The position numbers and the translations under genes were made by a program. The notes beneath the pieces are model-generated. The model was given only the letters and a program-made list of their open reading frames with translations. It did not search any database and had not been told where the DNA came from. Shown one piece after another: positions 22,526 to 35,018 of a DNA stretch of 64,000 bases. Source of the stretch: Siphonodentalium dalli (Eukaryota; Mollusca; Scaphopoda; Gadilida; Siphonodentaliidae); assembly GCA_032622095.1 (NCBI GenBank), contig CP136069.1:206266750-206330749 (forward strand), read 5' to 3'. Every line of letters begins with the position of its first letter. Position 1 is the first letter of the stretch.

Positions 22526-23190
22526 TTGGACTGTATTTTAAACGAAATGCTAAGGTGTGGCTCTAGTGTTTTATTACCACTCTTGAATAAATTATTTAAC
22601 CTTATCCTCAATACAGGTGTTTATCCAAAATTATGGAGTTCCAGTATACTAAAACCAATTTTTAAAAGTGGAGGAAATTATAGAGGTATATCAATAATTA
22701 GCTGTGTTGGGAAGTTATTTGGGTCTATATTAAATGAGAGATTAATGAGATTCAGGGGAAAAAGTAAATCAGTATATCAGACTGGATTTGAAAAAGGTAA
22801 ATCACATATAGATAAGTATGTAATGAAAAAAAAGAGTATACAATCTGAGCCGCTATTTGTTTGTTTTATTGACTTAAAAAAAGCATTTGACAGTGTTTGG
22901 CGTGATGGACTTTTTAGAAAGATGTACAGCAACAACATCAGTTCTCAAGTAATCAATTTGATAAACAAGTATGTACAGTAACACTCAAACAGCTATAAAA
23001 CTACCAAATGGCTTAACAGAATTCATACCATCTTCTACTGGTGTGAGGAAGGGCTGTAATCTGAGTCCTACGTTATTTAATCTTTATGTAGATGATATTA
23101 AAGACATATTCAGTGGTCAATCTAAATTTGATTCCCATTCCCTCTTAAAAAACAAGTAAGTTGTCTAATGTATGCCGATGATCTTAATTA
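22526..23190 (+). pseudogene. Reverse transcriptase domain of LINE B
   Basis: The first open segment (22,526-22,981) has NYRGISIISCVGKLF (fingers) and FIDLKKAFDSVW (motif A). A second frame (22,971-23,159) gives TGVRKGCNLSPTLFNLYVDD (motif B region). A third frame gives SCLMYADDLN with YADD at 23,171-23,182 (motif C). The catalytic aspartates are therefore present but spread over three frames. It resembles the RT of LINEs with a GELGR(F/Y)P C-terminal block. Confidence 0.85.
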
Positions 23191-24920
23191 GTAGATCTCC
23201 TAAAGGTCTGAAAAATTGTTTAGGGAAAATTACTGTTCTCAGTGGTGTTTTGATGTTAACCCAAAAAAATCAAAAGTTATGCAAATTTCTAAAGAGGGTC
23301 AATTAAGTAAGGAATCATTTATGATGAACGGAACAGTTCTTGATTGTGTTCATGAATACAACTCGGTCTAACTATTTCCTCCACAGGCACTTTTTCAAAA
23401 GCAATTTATAATCTTAAAAACAAGGCCAATAAGGCAATATTTGCATTAAAACAGTGTGTTTTCAATAATAACTTACCTCCAAAATTAAGCTTAGAGCTTT
23501 TTGATAAAACTATTATACCTATTTTAACTTATGGTTGTGAAGTTTGGGGGTCTTACTGTGACAATATTGGTGACAGGTTAAATCCTACTTCCTTAACTAA
23601 TCACTATGATAAAGATGTATATGAAACATTAGCATTAAGATTCTACAACAATATATTGGGTATTAATTCAAAAGCATGCAACCTGGCAGCTATGGGTGAA
23701 CTAGGCCGGTTTCCAATTACATTTGACATTTGCAGACGTGTGAATACGGTATTTTTTCCGTTTATGTTGTAGTTCACATGACAGCCTCATTCATGAGGCA
23801 TATTTATGTAATCATAATGCTATAAATAAAGGGCAAATTACTTGGCTTACCAGTTTAAAAACAATCCTAATCAATTGTAATCTGGATGAAGTATGGCATA
23901 ACCAATATTCTAAAATGCCCAAAAAAACTGAGAATGAGATTATAAAGAATTTTAAATCATGTTTTGTTAATCAGTGGCAATGCCAAACAGCTAACTCAGA
24001 CAAACTCAAAAGAACATATGGTGTAATATAAAAAAGAATTTAAATTAGAACATTATCTATCTCAAATGAAACCGCAATGTAGACGGTCTTTGTCCAAAAT
24101 AAGGACAAGTGTTCCCTCATTACATATTGAAACTGGAAGACATAAGAGGCCAAATAAAACTGCGGAAGATAAAAGGACATTTAATGTATGTACAAAATTA
24201 CATTGAAGATGAACAACATCTAATGTTGTTTTGTAAAAAGTATTCATATGACAGGAACATTATGTTCAACTCATTAAATGATTCCATAACTGATTAATAA
24301 CATGTCTGATATTGAAAAGATGATATTAATCTTATCAAGTAATGATGCTGATATATGTATCATTGTTGAAATATTTATTAAAAAGATAATTGATCTCAGA
24401 GGTCATATTTGAAGCCCAGTGCATTTAAATGTGGTTAATGTGACAATTGGATAATTGTTACTAATACACGTTCACGTTTCAATGACTTTCTTTGTTTGTT
24501 TGTTTTTGTTTTGTTTTTTTGTGTTTTGTTTTTTTGTGTGTGCACATGTGTTTATCAACAAAAAAGAAACAATACAAAAAAACTAAAACAAAAAAAGAAA
24601 ACAAAAGTAAAGAGAAGGTGATATGACATTTATCAATCTAGATTTCCGACCACCTGTTACTCACATGTTACTGTATTTACATTTTACATTTCATTACGCT
24701 TTCATCATCATTGTTATTGTTATAATTGATAGCCAAATGTGATATGTATGTTTCGTCATGAATTATTAATAAAACTTCAAACTTCATATGTATATTACAT
24801 AATGCACATTATTGGAATCAAAACAGGCTGATACACATGTCTCTTAAAGTGATACATTTGCATGAAATGTTAATACGCATTTAGTAAATGTGGCTTCAAA
24901 ACAATGGGTTTGAAGATTAT

Positions 24921-25385
24921 GTGTCACTTTAAATGTTGAGTTGTCATCGGTGAGACAGGCCCCAAAACTTATTATACAAAAATCCATCTCGAAATAATAA
25001 ATTTGGATAGAGAGGTCTTTTCAAAAATTGGAAAGTTGTCCACGGGCGCAACAGGGGGGGGGGGGTACTCCGTGATGTGTCACTTTAAATGTTGAGTTGT
25101 CATCGGTGAGACAGGCCCCAAAACTTATTATACAAAAATCCATCTCGAAATAATAAATTTGGATAAAGAGGTCTTTTCAAAAATTGGAAAGTTGTCCACG
25201 GGCGCAACAGGGGGGGGGGTACTCCGTGATGTGTCACTTTAAATGTTGAGTTGTCATCGGTGAGACAGGCCCCAAAACTTATTATACAAAAATCCATCTC
25301 GAAATAATAAATTTGGATAGAAAGGTCTTTTCAAAAATTGGAAAGTTGTCCACGGGCGCAACAGGGGGGGGGGGTACTCCGTGAT
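24921..25385. repeat. Three tandem copies of a 154-156-bp unit with a poly-G tract
   Basis: GTGTCACTTTAAATGTTGAG starts at 24,921, 25,077 and 25,231. The copies are almost identical, differing mainly in the length of the G run (about 9-13) before TACTCCGTGAT. The next segment (25,386-25,440) is also G-rich (runs of 9 and 6). High identity indicates a recent expansion. Confidence 0.93.
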
Positions 25386-26684
25386 ACAAGGTTGAAATTT
25401 TAGGGGGGGGGTTTATTGTTGGGGGGCCACCACCTGGGGAACGCAAATCGTTTTCCTTTCTGAATCCCACCCTTCCAACGCAAGTTTTCTCCAAGGGCAA
25501 TTGGAGACCCACCCCAAAGTTCAATAAAAATAGGCGAACAAAGCAGGATAAGGCTGACATAGGGTGTGAAATGTGTTAAATAACCGTCCAGATGAAATGC
25601 CAATCAGGTAGTCTTCATGAAAAGTACCCTAAATATCAGAAAATCACAAATCACGAAACTTGTCAAACAAGGTTCAGCATCCACCCACTAGGTTACCCAC
25701 AGTATATATGCGATAAAGATATGTATAGACAGCAGCCTATTCTCTCACGCTGCGACTGGTCCCGGCTAGATGGATAAGCGGACGCCACTCTCAGTACAAG
25801 AAAACCATAATCAGGAAATGGTATAAACGCCCTCAAGACTATATTATTAGCCATAAATATAAATTATAATATAAAATATATTGGTAACATGAATTCACCC
25901 CATACGAATTCCGTTAAAACAACTAATCCTTCAAATTATTACAAAAAAACTATGGCTTATTACTGCAGGTTTGTCGTTCACCACACCAGAAAGCTTCTAT
26001 ATGCGGATACAAAATCGGAGGTATTGTGTTCCCTCCAAGAGTGTATGGTCCAGCCATTATTCATACCTAAAGATCGAAAGCAATGAACGCAGTCATAATT
26101 ATTACATCCGGCAACTTTAATACCATCACAACACAACCATCAATGGGCTGCAGAACGAAAAATATCTATAAAAGTTTAAATATAAGACTTACAAATTATC
26201 CTTTAAATTTCTTTTATTGGTAATTGACATAACTTGTCACAAACCAAAAATCAACATTATTCACATAATAATATAACGGACAATAAACGAAATTGAAATT
26301 CCCAACTACACCGTTTACCGGTGACCGGCCTCCTGATCGCGCAGTTCGACTTTTAAACTAATAAAACCGGGAAAAAAACATAAAACCTACATGGGACCAT
26401 GGAATTTTATAATTTGGGCCACAGTATACACGCGGGCGTGCTAATTAATTATATAACGTTCCGTCTGCAGTCTGCTCCGTTAACCGATAACAATTGGTTG
26501 AAAAATACACATATATACATGTATTCTTTGCAATTGACAGAAACACAGGGACGTTTAACACACTCGCTGCTCTGCCACACCCGCAAACGTACTACCCTTA
26601 AACGACGTAAATATAAGATGTGTTTAACACTCACCAACCCGAACAGGCCTTATGTACCGCACCTATACTAGTTTATATTGTGAA
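25386..26684. other. Stretch without a recognised gene
   Basis: Poly-G-rich to about 25,440, then ordinary AT-rich DNA. Short frames at 25,889-26,086 and 26,399-26,671 show no recognised motif. Confidence 0.45.
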
Positions 26685-26985
26685 TGTACCCTCGTCATTT
26701 TGGGCATTTACAAGGGTGCTATACCAATGCATATCATGATGCAAGTACCCAAGTAAACCCCGGTAGCTACCAAAGTATACCCTCGTACATGTCTCCACGT
26801 ATGCCCTAGTATCTACAAAAGTAAACCATCGTATATCCAAGTGTACCCAGTTCATTTGGGCATTTTACAATGGCACTGTACCCACGTATACCACGGTACA
26901 CCTGCCCATGTATACCCTGGCATTTACCAAAGTAAACCCTCGTGTCTGTACCCAAGTATACCAAATTTTCTCAGGTCATGTTGAC
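26685..26985. repeat. Degenerate minisatellite of about 160 bp, two units
   Basis: CATTTTGGGCATTTACAAGG (26,696) and CATTTGGGCATTTTACAATG (26,853) mark two diverged units. Both contain recurring GTATACCC, CCCTCGTA and ACCAAAGTA words. Confidence 0.6.
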
Positions 26986-27201
26986 ACTGTACATTATGAC
27001 GGCTAAGACAAAGAGCCAAATGGTCACAAGTGAGACAAAAACCACACACAGCAAAAGTAATTGATAACCATGTTGGGACAGGCTTGTCAATCAACAGATG
27101 GAATATTCAGATACAACGCGTGGCCGAACACATGTGATATATTGTCCGAGGCAGGTCAGTAAAATACTAGGGACAGGCTGGTTACTCGAAACAATCTGTA
27201 G

Positions 27202-27570
27202 ATGGTAGATGGAATCGGGAATATTGAAAATAGAAAATTATTCAATCCACTTTTCGTTAGATCTTGGTTGGTTGTTTATAATAATAAAAACATTCAACCA
27301 TCGTTTCCTTCCGAAATTTCTAACTGCTGTTCTCCCAGCCATGAATTTACGATAAAGAGCGTTCGTTGTTTTATTTCCAATTATCCAGAGTATATTAAAG
27401 AGCGTTTTGAAAACAAGTTGTACGCTTGTTATTATTTGCTATCGAAATGTGTCAACGTTAGTATACAAAGGGTGACATATGACAGGGACGTTGTCCGAGG
27501 GCGTGCTTTGTGTGAGGGCCCGGGTGTAAATTTCGATCGTCTCGTGAACCAGTCCGTTTTCTCAACTTGA
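27202..27570 (+). other. 122-codon open frame, coding status doubtful
   Basis: The frame has a fairly normal amino-acid make-up (KERFENKLYACYYLLSKCV) but no motif I know. Part of the same DNA (TTGGTTGTTTAT...CCGAAATTTCTAACTGCTG, about 27,262-27,330) recurs diverged at about 27,747-27,810 without keeping the frame, which argues for repeat DNA over a gene. Confidence 0.2.
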
Positions 27571-29154
27571 CTAATTTTAACTCACCTCACTAAAAAGTTT
27601 TCACCTTGTACCTGAAACCTTCCAATTGAGCATAAATTCCAACCAAATCACCCCCTATAATCGGACATTTTCTAACCGAGGGCGAATTAATATAACTTTT
27701 TATTAAAAATAAGAAATTATCCAACGCACTTTACAATATATATATTGGTTGTTTATTTACAAGAACAGAAAAATAAATCATTGTTTCTTTCCGAATTTTT
27801 AACTGCTGCATTTACAACTGTAAGATATACATAAAAGGTGGTCTATCCCTTTCTACAGCAAGTTTTATATAGATCCCTGGATATAAAATAATAAAAATCG
27901 GAGGCCCTGGAAACGCTCCTATCAATTAATATTGATTGTTTTTCGAATGTTCTGGTTAATAAATGTATTTAATTTGAGACATTTTACGGTTCGCGGAAAC
28001 GTTCGGAGCGTAGAAAGTGCGGAACTCTATCTCTATCTGAGATCGCCTGAAAGTTTTATGACGGTCTATTCTAACATGAGTATCGAAAAATGTCCCGATT
28101 AATCATCGCATTGTATAAGAAAATATCGATATAAAATCACTATTAATTGACAGAAAAGTTTCCGGACAGATGTCTTCGACTTATATTTATTATTGTATAC
28201 CGTATAAATTATATAATGCGTATTTATGAAGAGATAATCCATCCTTAAAACTTAGATTATCGTGGGACACGCACACCATCGGTAGTTCAGTACAGGTACA
28301 TATTCATTGGGTTTACAATAAACAGAAAAGTCTGTGGTTTCAACATATTATACTAATGTGACCCAGGCTGAGATCTCAAAACATTAGTGCGGCACACCCG
28401 AGCGCATGTACATTGAAGTTCGCCAGGGGGTCCTGGGTCCTAGTTCAGGGAAATTTTGAAGAAACAAATAAGTTTAATTTTGTGCACTTTGTGAGTTTGT
28501 GTGGTTTTTGGTAGTCATATTGCAGACGGATTCGATTCAAGACTTTGCAGTATATTATTAAACTATTAGACACAACTATAAGGCACTGATATACTTCATG
28601 ACAAAAATGTGAGAGCACATTTCCTCTATGCTCCGGCTACGTAGCCTCTGACTAGATTTATCATGTTATTCTGGCAAGCACGGTAAACTATTCTTCGTGA
28701 GTTTGTTCTGCTCATTGTCATTTAGATTACTACCTGCAGTTTGTTTCTCAGGTATCATCTACCTGTGGAACAAACCAGAGCAATCTTTAAACAACAGCTC
28801 TGACAGCTAAACAAAGCCCCCCAAAACAACTCACTGCATGAAACGAATACCTGGAACAGATCACGGAAGAACTGGGTACAATGGGGTACTAGGATACTAT
28901 GTTGTTATACTAGGATAGTTCCTACATATACCAGGGTTATACCCTAGTGTACGAGAGAAGAATACAATGTTATCACCTCAAAGATGAATACTTGTTTTGT
29001 AATAATTACCATGATATATTTGTTTAATTCCTCAGATTTTCATTTTATCGGTATGTCCCAATAATCCAAGGTCCCATCTATAGCCAATGGTGACCGTCAT
29101 ACAGTGATAAAGGACATATGTTTATCTTTCGATATACATACCAATTAAAGCACT
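27571..29154. other. Stretch without a recognised gene
   Basis: Contains the second copy of the short duplicated segment near 27,750 and otherwise ordinary AT-rich DNA. Confidence 0.4.
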
Positions 29155-29690
29155 AGATCATGCCATGTGTCTCTACTCTGGCTAACGCCCCCCCCCCCCC
29201 CCCCCCGTAGATATCATATTCCACAAGTAAGTAAAACCTGGGAACTTTTTGAAGTTTTGACAGGGAACCTTATAAAGTCGAAAAAATAATTCGAGGAATA
29301 TATTTCTTAGTTATTATCTGTTGCTTAATAATGTACTTCACTGTAGGTAAAGGTCCTAAACTCAAAATTGCATGTTTTTCTATGAATTTTGTGAGCCTAT
29401 ATCGCAATAAACATTGAAATATCTGGCCCATGAGAAATTCCATAATTGTAAGCGACGCAAAGCAAAATCGCTCACAAAGTCACTTAAATCGTGAAATTTC
29501 GATTTGGAACCTTTACCTGCATTGAGGTACATTACTAAAGATCAGATGACATCTAAGAAATATTTTCCCTGTGTTATGTTTTCGACTTTATAAGTCGGTC
29601 AAAACTTGAAAAAGTTCCAAGGTTTTATACTGGTGAAATATGATCTCTACGTGCGTAGCTAAGAGTAGAGATTCATGGCATGATATATTG
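29155..29690. mobile_element. Palindromic MITE, about 200-bp inverted arms
   Basis: The left arm begins TCATGCCATG and the right arm ends with its exact complement CATGGCATGA near 29,687. Inside, TAGATATCATATT / AATATGATCTCTA, GGAACTTTTTGAAGTTTTGA / TCAAAACTTGAAAAAGTTCC and TAATGTACTTCA / TGAGGTACATTA pair. The left arm has acquired a poly-C run (29,188-29,206) at the place where the right arm has CGTGCG. No coding capacity. Confidence 0.82.
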
Positions 29691-30860
29691 AAGCATCAGA
29701 AGAATTTAAATGAGATAACGTAGGCATTGCAGCGATAATTGAATGTCATAAAAAAACAATGAGATTTGATGGAAAATCTGTTTACAGTGCAAATGTTGTT
29801 CTCGTAAGAGGCGGGACCCACCCCATTATATCGAGTTATAAACGAACGAATTATTGGGTAAATATTTAAACTATTAATTTAAACAATATTTTCTTTGAAC
29901 TAAACAGAACAAAATTACAAACACTACATATATGACATATAATTATAAAATGTTCAAAAAGGATTGGGCAACAAGCTTAGGGGCTTTTGTTAAGTCCTAT
30001 CCTCAGAAAATAAATGTTACCCCAGGTATCTTGGAATGGATACCATTGGGTTATTGCAGACGGGTTTAGTTCTGTATGGTCCGAATAATAAAGTTTAGAT
30101 GAAGGGAAAGGAAAGGGAGAGGGAATGCAGCAGTGATTGAATAGGGGTAATTGAACTTACCATTAACAGTAGGATAAGATATGTCACATGTCGAGAAATA
30201 AGAGAGGATTCTACAATGTTAAATTGCTCACCATTTATCGTCTCAAGTCAACGAAAATCTAAATTCAAAACAGATTTGATCACACTACGACCCAACTGGA
30301 GGGAATTTCGAAACTATTAGCGCCCTTCTTTTCACCAATGTTCTATGGTGGTCCAGTGCGTTTAAATACGTGCACTGGAACCTGTGCATTTAAAATAATT
30401 TAGTAGTCATCATTTATCTTTGGATTTGGAAAAACCAAACGGAACTTATATCCTGGGTGTAGTACAATATAACGAGCCAGACGAAAGAGAGTTTGTGAAA
30501 TAAATGTAAAGTGATCACCCACCCATTTTGTGGCGACTCATGTGTCCCTTTTGATATACAGTGATTTATATTTATTACGCCGTGCTAATACCACCGATAT
30601 AAACTTACCTCAAAATGTTAACGAAGTCCACGATGCTTATCTAAACTTCAGTAGTATCCACTTTCCTCAATTATTCACTTCATATAAAACTGCGTGATGA
30701 TAGTATACACACTATAATATCAAACTGTTAACGAGAACATTGAGTTCACAGAGAGAGACAACAAGCGATATTTAAATGAGGCCAGCTAACCAGACAACAT
30801 GTGAAACCTGACATATTACACAACATGCTACCTGTATACAAGCAGTAACTAAGCTACTTA
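29691..30860. other. Stretch without a recognised gene
   Basis: AT-rich; no supported feature. It ends where the recognisable part of LINE C begins. Confidence 0.4.
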
Positions 30861-30869
30861 CATAATCAA

Positions 30870-33282
30870 ATGCACACGGAGAGACCAGGCTGGATCGCGG
30901 CATGTAGGCCCCGGAATGTATTTTTATATGATGCTTACAAAGCAGCCAAGTGTTCGTTTAGACGCGCTTATCGCAGGGCTTCGATGCAATATCTGGATAG
31001 CATTAACGAAGAAATCGACAAGTGTGCCGAAAGTGACCTAGCAACGGTCTTTAAACTTTTTAATGCCAAAAGAAGAGACCGTGGAACTCTTGCTTCTTCT
31101 TTTTTCACACACAATGGCCAGATTCTTAGAGATAAATCTGAAATCATCGAGGGTTGGGCCTCTTACTATGAGCAAATTTTCTCAACACGTCTAGTTGATC
31201 CCCAATTTGACCAGAAGCACTTTGAGACTGTCAATAGTTTTGTCGACCAGGAACGTTCTCAAAATACATCCAGTCACGTCGATGGTCTTGTAATGTTTCC
31301 GGCAACACCTACTGAGGTGCTTTCTCTTTATAAATGCTTAAAGCCAAACAAAGCGGCCGGCTTTGATGGAATTAATTATGAACACATTATTTTTGGTGGT
31401 AATATGTTAGCGGAAGCAATTTCTTACCTGTTTAATCAAGTTATAAGTCAAGAATGTGTTCCTTTATCTGCTAAAAAAGGTGTTGTTTTTTCACTTTATA
31501 AAGGGCATCCGAAGCCCAAGGACTCATTCGATAGCTATCGGGCAATTACCCTTCTACCATGTTTATACAAGCTATTTGAGAGACTTATCTTACAAAGACT
31601 CGAAACTTATACACCCTCCTTACTGAACTTGCATCCCTTGCAAAACGGATTCCAACGAGGGGTCAGCTGCATGATGTCATCTTTCCTTGTAACGGAATGC
31701 ATATCCTACACGTCTGAGAGGCAGAGCAAATTATGTTCTTGCTTCTTAGACGTGTGGAAAGCTTTCGATACCGTCTGGGTCGAGGGGGCTATTACATAAA
31801 CTGTATCATAGGAAATTTCAAGGCAAGCTCTGGAGAATTATTTCTCATCTTCTGTCTGATATCCAATGTTGCTTAAAATACATGGGTCACACCTCTCGTT
31901 GGCTTCCGATGTTGCAAGGAACGCGCCAGGGAAGTACATTGTCCCCTTTGTTTTATACCATATATATTGACGATTTGTTGGCCAATCTAGAACTTTCAAA
32001 TTGTGGCCTATGTTTACAGGGCGTTAATTGTGCAAGCCCAACACACGCGGACGACATGGCCCTTTTGTCACTGTCCAAGAGTGGTTTACAATCGCTTATT
32101 GATACATGTGTAAACTACTGTCGCACGTGGAGATATCGATATAACCCACAGAAAACAGTTATTATTGTATTTAACGAGTCCACGGTTGTTTCGGCTCGCT
32201 CTCAACGGTTCTGGTTGTTGGACAGTCACCGCATAACAGATACGGAAAGTGTCACTCATCTTGGAATTCCCTTAGAAAAGATTAACTTTGTTTCAAAATT
32301 TGTTGAAAACATATGCTCTAAACTGCGTGGAACGTATTTTATGTTATCCAATGCTGGCTTACATATCGGTGGTATCACACCCGCCAGCAGCTTCAAATTT
32401 TATCAATCTGTTGTACTTCCATGTGGCTTATATGGCTCAGAGCTTCTGCATTCTTTAACTAAAACTGATAGCGACCGCCTCGAAAGGTCTCATCGCTTGT
32501 GCTTGAAACACATACAAGGCTTGCACATGCGAACCAGAACTGACATGGCACTTGGTCTCTTGGGAGCCTATCCGCTTGAATGGTACATATACCGAAGAAA
32601 AATGTCATTTTTCTATTCCCTGTGCAATTTAAATACTTCCAAAGCTGTCAAAGAAATATTTATTCTACGGTTACTCCAATTCTACTGTTCGTCCATTTCC
32701 GATTCGAACAAGAATCTTTACTTCAAAGATCTTTTCAAGGCCTTACAAGAACACGACTTAATTACTTATGTACACGATTACATATCATCTTCATTATTTC
32801 CTGATAAGTGCACATGGAAAACCCTTGTCAACTTGACGGCACTGCACTGGGAGCGTGAGTGGTTATACAGGATTGAGAACGATAATTCTTTTCAGAAATT
32901 TAAATTGGTGCATACCAATCTTGATATGTCATACCTGTGGGTAATGTGTAAGAAGTTCCCCTCAGAAAAGAATAATTTCCATACAGCGGCTCAGCTCATT
33001 TGTTCTGAAGCTATCTCAACACCTTCCACGTGCGGTGCCTGCGGACGGGGTTTCGTCGATAAGCTTGTGCATATTCTGTTTGAGTGTTATGTTCTGATTC
33101 ATATCAGAAATACCATTTGGTATGATTTTTTGGATAAATTTTCGTGTTCAATGTTCACTCATATTGACAATATGCCACTCGAAGACATTATACGCACATT
33201 TCTAGGGTACGTGCCGGAGGATTGCCGTGATGCGGATCCCACTATGGCTCGTTTCTTTTTAAAGGCAACGCGCCGCTTGTAA
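30870..33282 (+). pseudogene. Reverse transcriptase and C-terminal region of LINE C
   Basis: Blocks in order: a basic linker (SFRRAYRRAS); KPNKAAGFDGINYEHI (start of the RT fold); SYRAITLLPCLYKLFERLI; CFLDVWKAFDTVW (motif A); then after the frameshift GTRQGSTLSPLFYTIYIDDL (motif B region); PTHADDMALLS (motif C, HADD codons 32,044-32,055); and THLGIPL. The catalytic box reads HADD where most LINEs have YADD or FADD. The C-terminus ends in a zinc-binding-like CGACGRGF...HILFEC block (near 33,030-33,090). With a single frameshift and no internal stop this is the youngest-looking LINE of the window, though it lacks the endonuclease needed for autonomous movement. The first methionine is simply the first in the truncated frame. 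Confidence 0.88.
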
Positions 33283-33539
33283 CCAATGACGTAAACTGCA
33301 AGATAAATTGTATTTGCATTGTTAATTCCTCTGTTGCTTTCGTGACGTCAAACAGACACACATATCTTAATCAGAACAATATATAATGATACACTCACGT
33401 TCTTAACTAAAATAAGTCGATTATCTTCCATTCAATTCCCAGTGAATTCCGCATCCCGGCATGTCCTGGTATCATTTGTTAATGTTTAGTAGTTATCAAC
33501 TACGGGTCGGTGACCGTACGGTATAGGCATTTTCCATTA

Positions 33540-33925
33540 CAAATATAAATATATATGTGTGTACGTATGCATGTGTGTGTATGTATTATATATGTGTGTG
33601 TGTACATGTGTATGTGTGTATATATGTATGTATCCATAATCTGTACACATTAGCAGCTTGGGGCGGCAACGCATATCACGGTATTAAGGATTGCCTTATA
33701 ACCGACCGGTATGCGTGGCCGCCCTGATCTATGTGTAGGTATGTGTACGCACATGTATGTATTCACACACGTGTGTATATAAGTATGATTGTGCACCCGC
33801 GTAAATGTAGTTTATATTTGTGTTGTACGGCCTACTGTATACGTGTGTGTATGTAGGGGTGTTTATGGGCGAGGGTGTGTGTGCATGTATGTATATCATT
33901 TTTTATGTATATGTGTAAACATGGA
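33540..33925. repeat. TG/TATG-rich simple sequence in the LINE C 3' region
   Basis: Imperfect TGTGTATG / TATATGTG runs, interrupted near 33,650-33,720 by about 70 bp of ordinary sequence. Confidence 0.75.
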
Positions 33926-34419
33926 TTCGGATGCAAGCTGATGAGATTATGTGCTTATGCGAGTTTGTTTCGATGAGTGCTTGTGCTTCATGGTGGCGGG
34001 AATTATTATCTATTGTCTTCTCTGTATTATTATTATAAATTTTTTATGTTTTTTTTGTTTTTGTAAAACATACTCTCCTAGATGGAGGAAATAAAGATAT
34101 ATATATGCACTGCCAATTATTGGATTACATATATAGAAATTAAACTTCCTGGTCCAAAATATTCGCAGAAACAGCGTGGCAGACTCCATGCAGCGCCCTC
34201 TATGTTAACACTGCGATATATCTCAGATGAGAGATAACGCTGCCTGCCTGGAGTTTGACAGCGTGGGCGATGGGATTTTATTAGCTGTATTGCTCATGCA
34301 AAACGACGCGGATTCACAAGTGCCATCAATCGGGGTACAATGGGGTTTAAACATAACTAGGTAACTGTCCACGATGAAGATAATGGTGCATGTTAAACAT
34401 GTATAAAGTGTTACTGTCG

Positions 34420-34640
34420 GCGTCAGGCATAGAAAAGGGAGAGGGGCAACAAAATAGATGACATTTTTTGTCTGATTTCCACCAAACTGATATAGAATAA
34501 ACTCCATGATATGCATTTAATGGTGTGGGTTAAAGATGCCAAAAGTGGCGTGTTCGAGTCAGGGATGGGAAGGGGAGGGGGCACCGAAAAAAGAAAGGCG
34601 TGTGATACATCATTGGAAAGAGGAAGCGCCACAGATTCTA
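34420..34640. repeat. Partial unit of the 5.65 kb / 35.65 kb repeat family
   Basis: CGTCAGGCATAGAAAAGGGAG, GATTTCCACCAAACTGATAT and GATGCCAAAAGTGGCGTGTT match the 250-300-bp dimers of 35,830-37,000, in the same orientation. Confidence 0.7.
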
Positions 34641-34689
34641 ACCGTGCAAATTATATGACTGGCAATTTATTATTCGCGCTATATCGAAT

Positions 34690-34925
34690 CGATTTGTGAG
34701 CACCGAACTGAAATATATTAGCGCAAAACGGCGTAAAAACAGATTTGACCTCGGCACGTGAAACGTTGACCTCGGATCTGAAAATTAATATGCCTATGTT
34801 ACTCCCCGGCCGAACATACCCCCACATACCAAGTTTCATCGAAATCGGTTCGGCCGTTTTCGAGTCCATCGATTACAGACACACACACACACACACACAC
34901 AGATCTTCCAAAATATATAATAGAC
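34690..34925 (-). repeat. Single copy of the 1-2.6 kb repeat core with (AC)n
   Basis: CATACCAAGTTTCATCGAAA, CCGTTTTCGAGTCCATCGAT, (AC)n at 34,880-34,899 and AGATCTTCCAAAATATATAA are the reverse complement of the unit ends at 530-600 of the first array. Confidence 0.88.
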
Positions 34926-35018
34926 TAGCCGATGAGCCCGACGTTGTCCGGGCTATTCTAAAACGAAATTTCAAGTCGATAGCTCTACCCAGCCTGACGT
35001 TGTCCGGGCTATTCAATA

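Larger units (their letters stand above)
21060..24790 (+). mobile_element. LINE B: decayed non-LTR retrotransposon interrupted by a MITE
   Basis: The frame begins with the endonuclease: LCISSKLKILNGR, then GKATCYQMN and STVDY up to 21,172. It resumes after the MITE with DYCLADQDLF and the catalytic SDH block (YSDHCPLSW) near 21,770. A linker follows (22,086-22,334), then reverse transcriptase (22,526-23,190) and the C-terminal part (LTYGCEVWGS near 23,530; GELGRFP near 23,700). Several frameshifts and stops make it non-functional. The 3' end is about 24,765-24,790, with AATAAAACTTCAAACTTC. The 5' end is truncated within the endonuclease. Clade not assigned. Confidence 0.88.
30861..34101 (+). 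mobile_element. LINE C: 5'-truncated but well-preserved non-LTR retrotransposon with HADD active site
   Basis: Two long open segments (30,870-31,799 and 31,882-33,282) form the region from just after the endonuclease to the C-terminus. They are separated by one extra G in a G run near 31,786-31,790; with that base ignored the frame stays open across the join. The 3' untranslated part (33,283-34,101) holds TG/TATG-rich simple sequence and ends TGGAGGAAATAAAGATATATA. Endonuclease and ORF1 are missing. Proteins of this type are common in mollusc genomes under the label jockey-like; exact clade not assigned. Confidence 0.88.
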
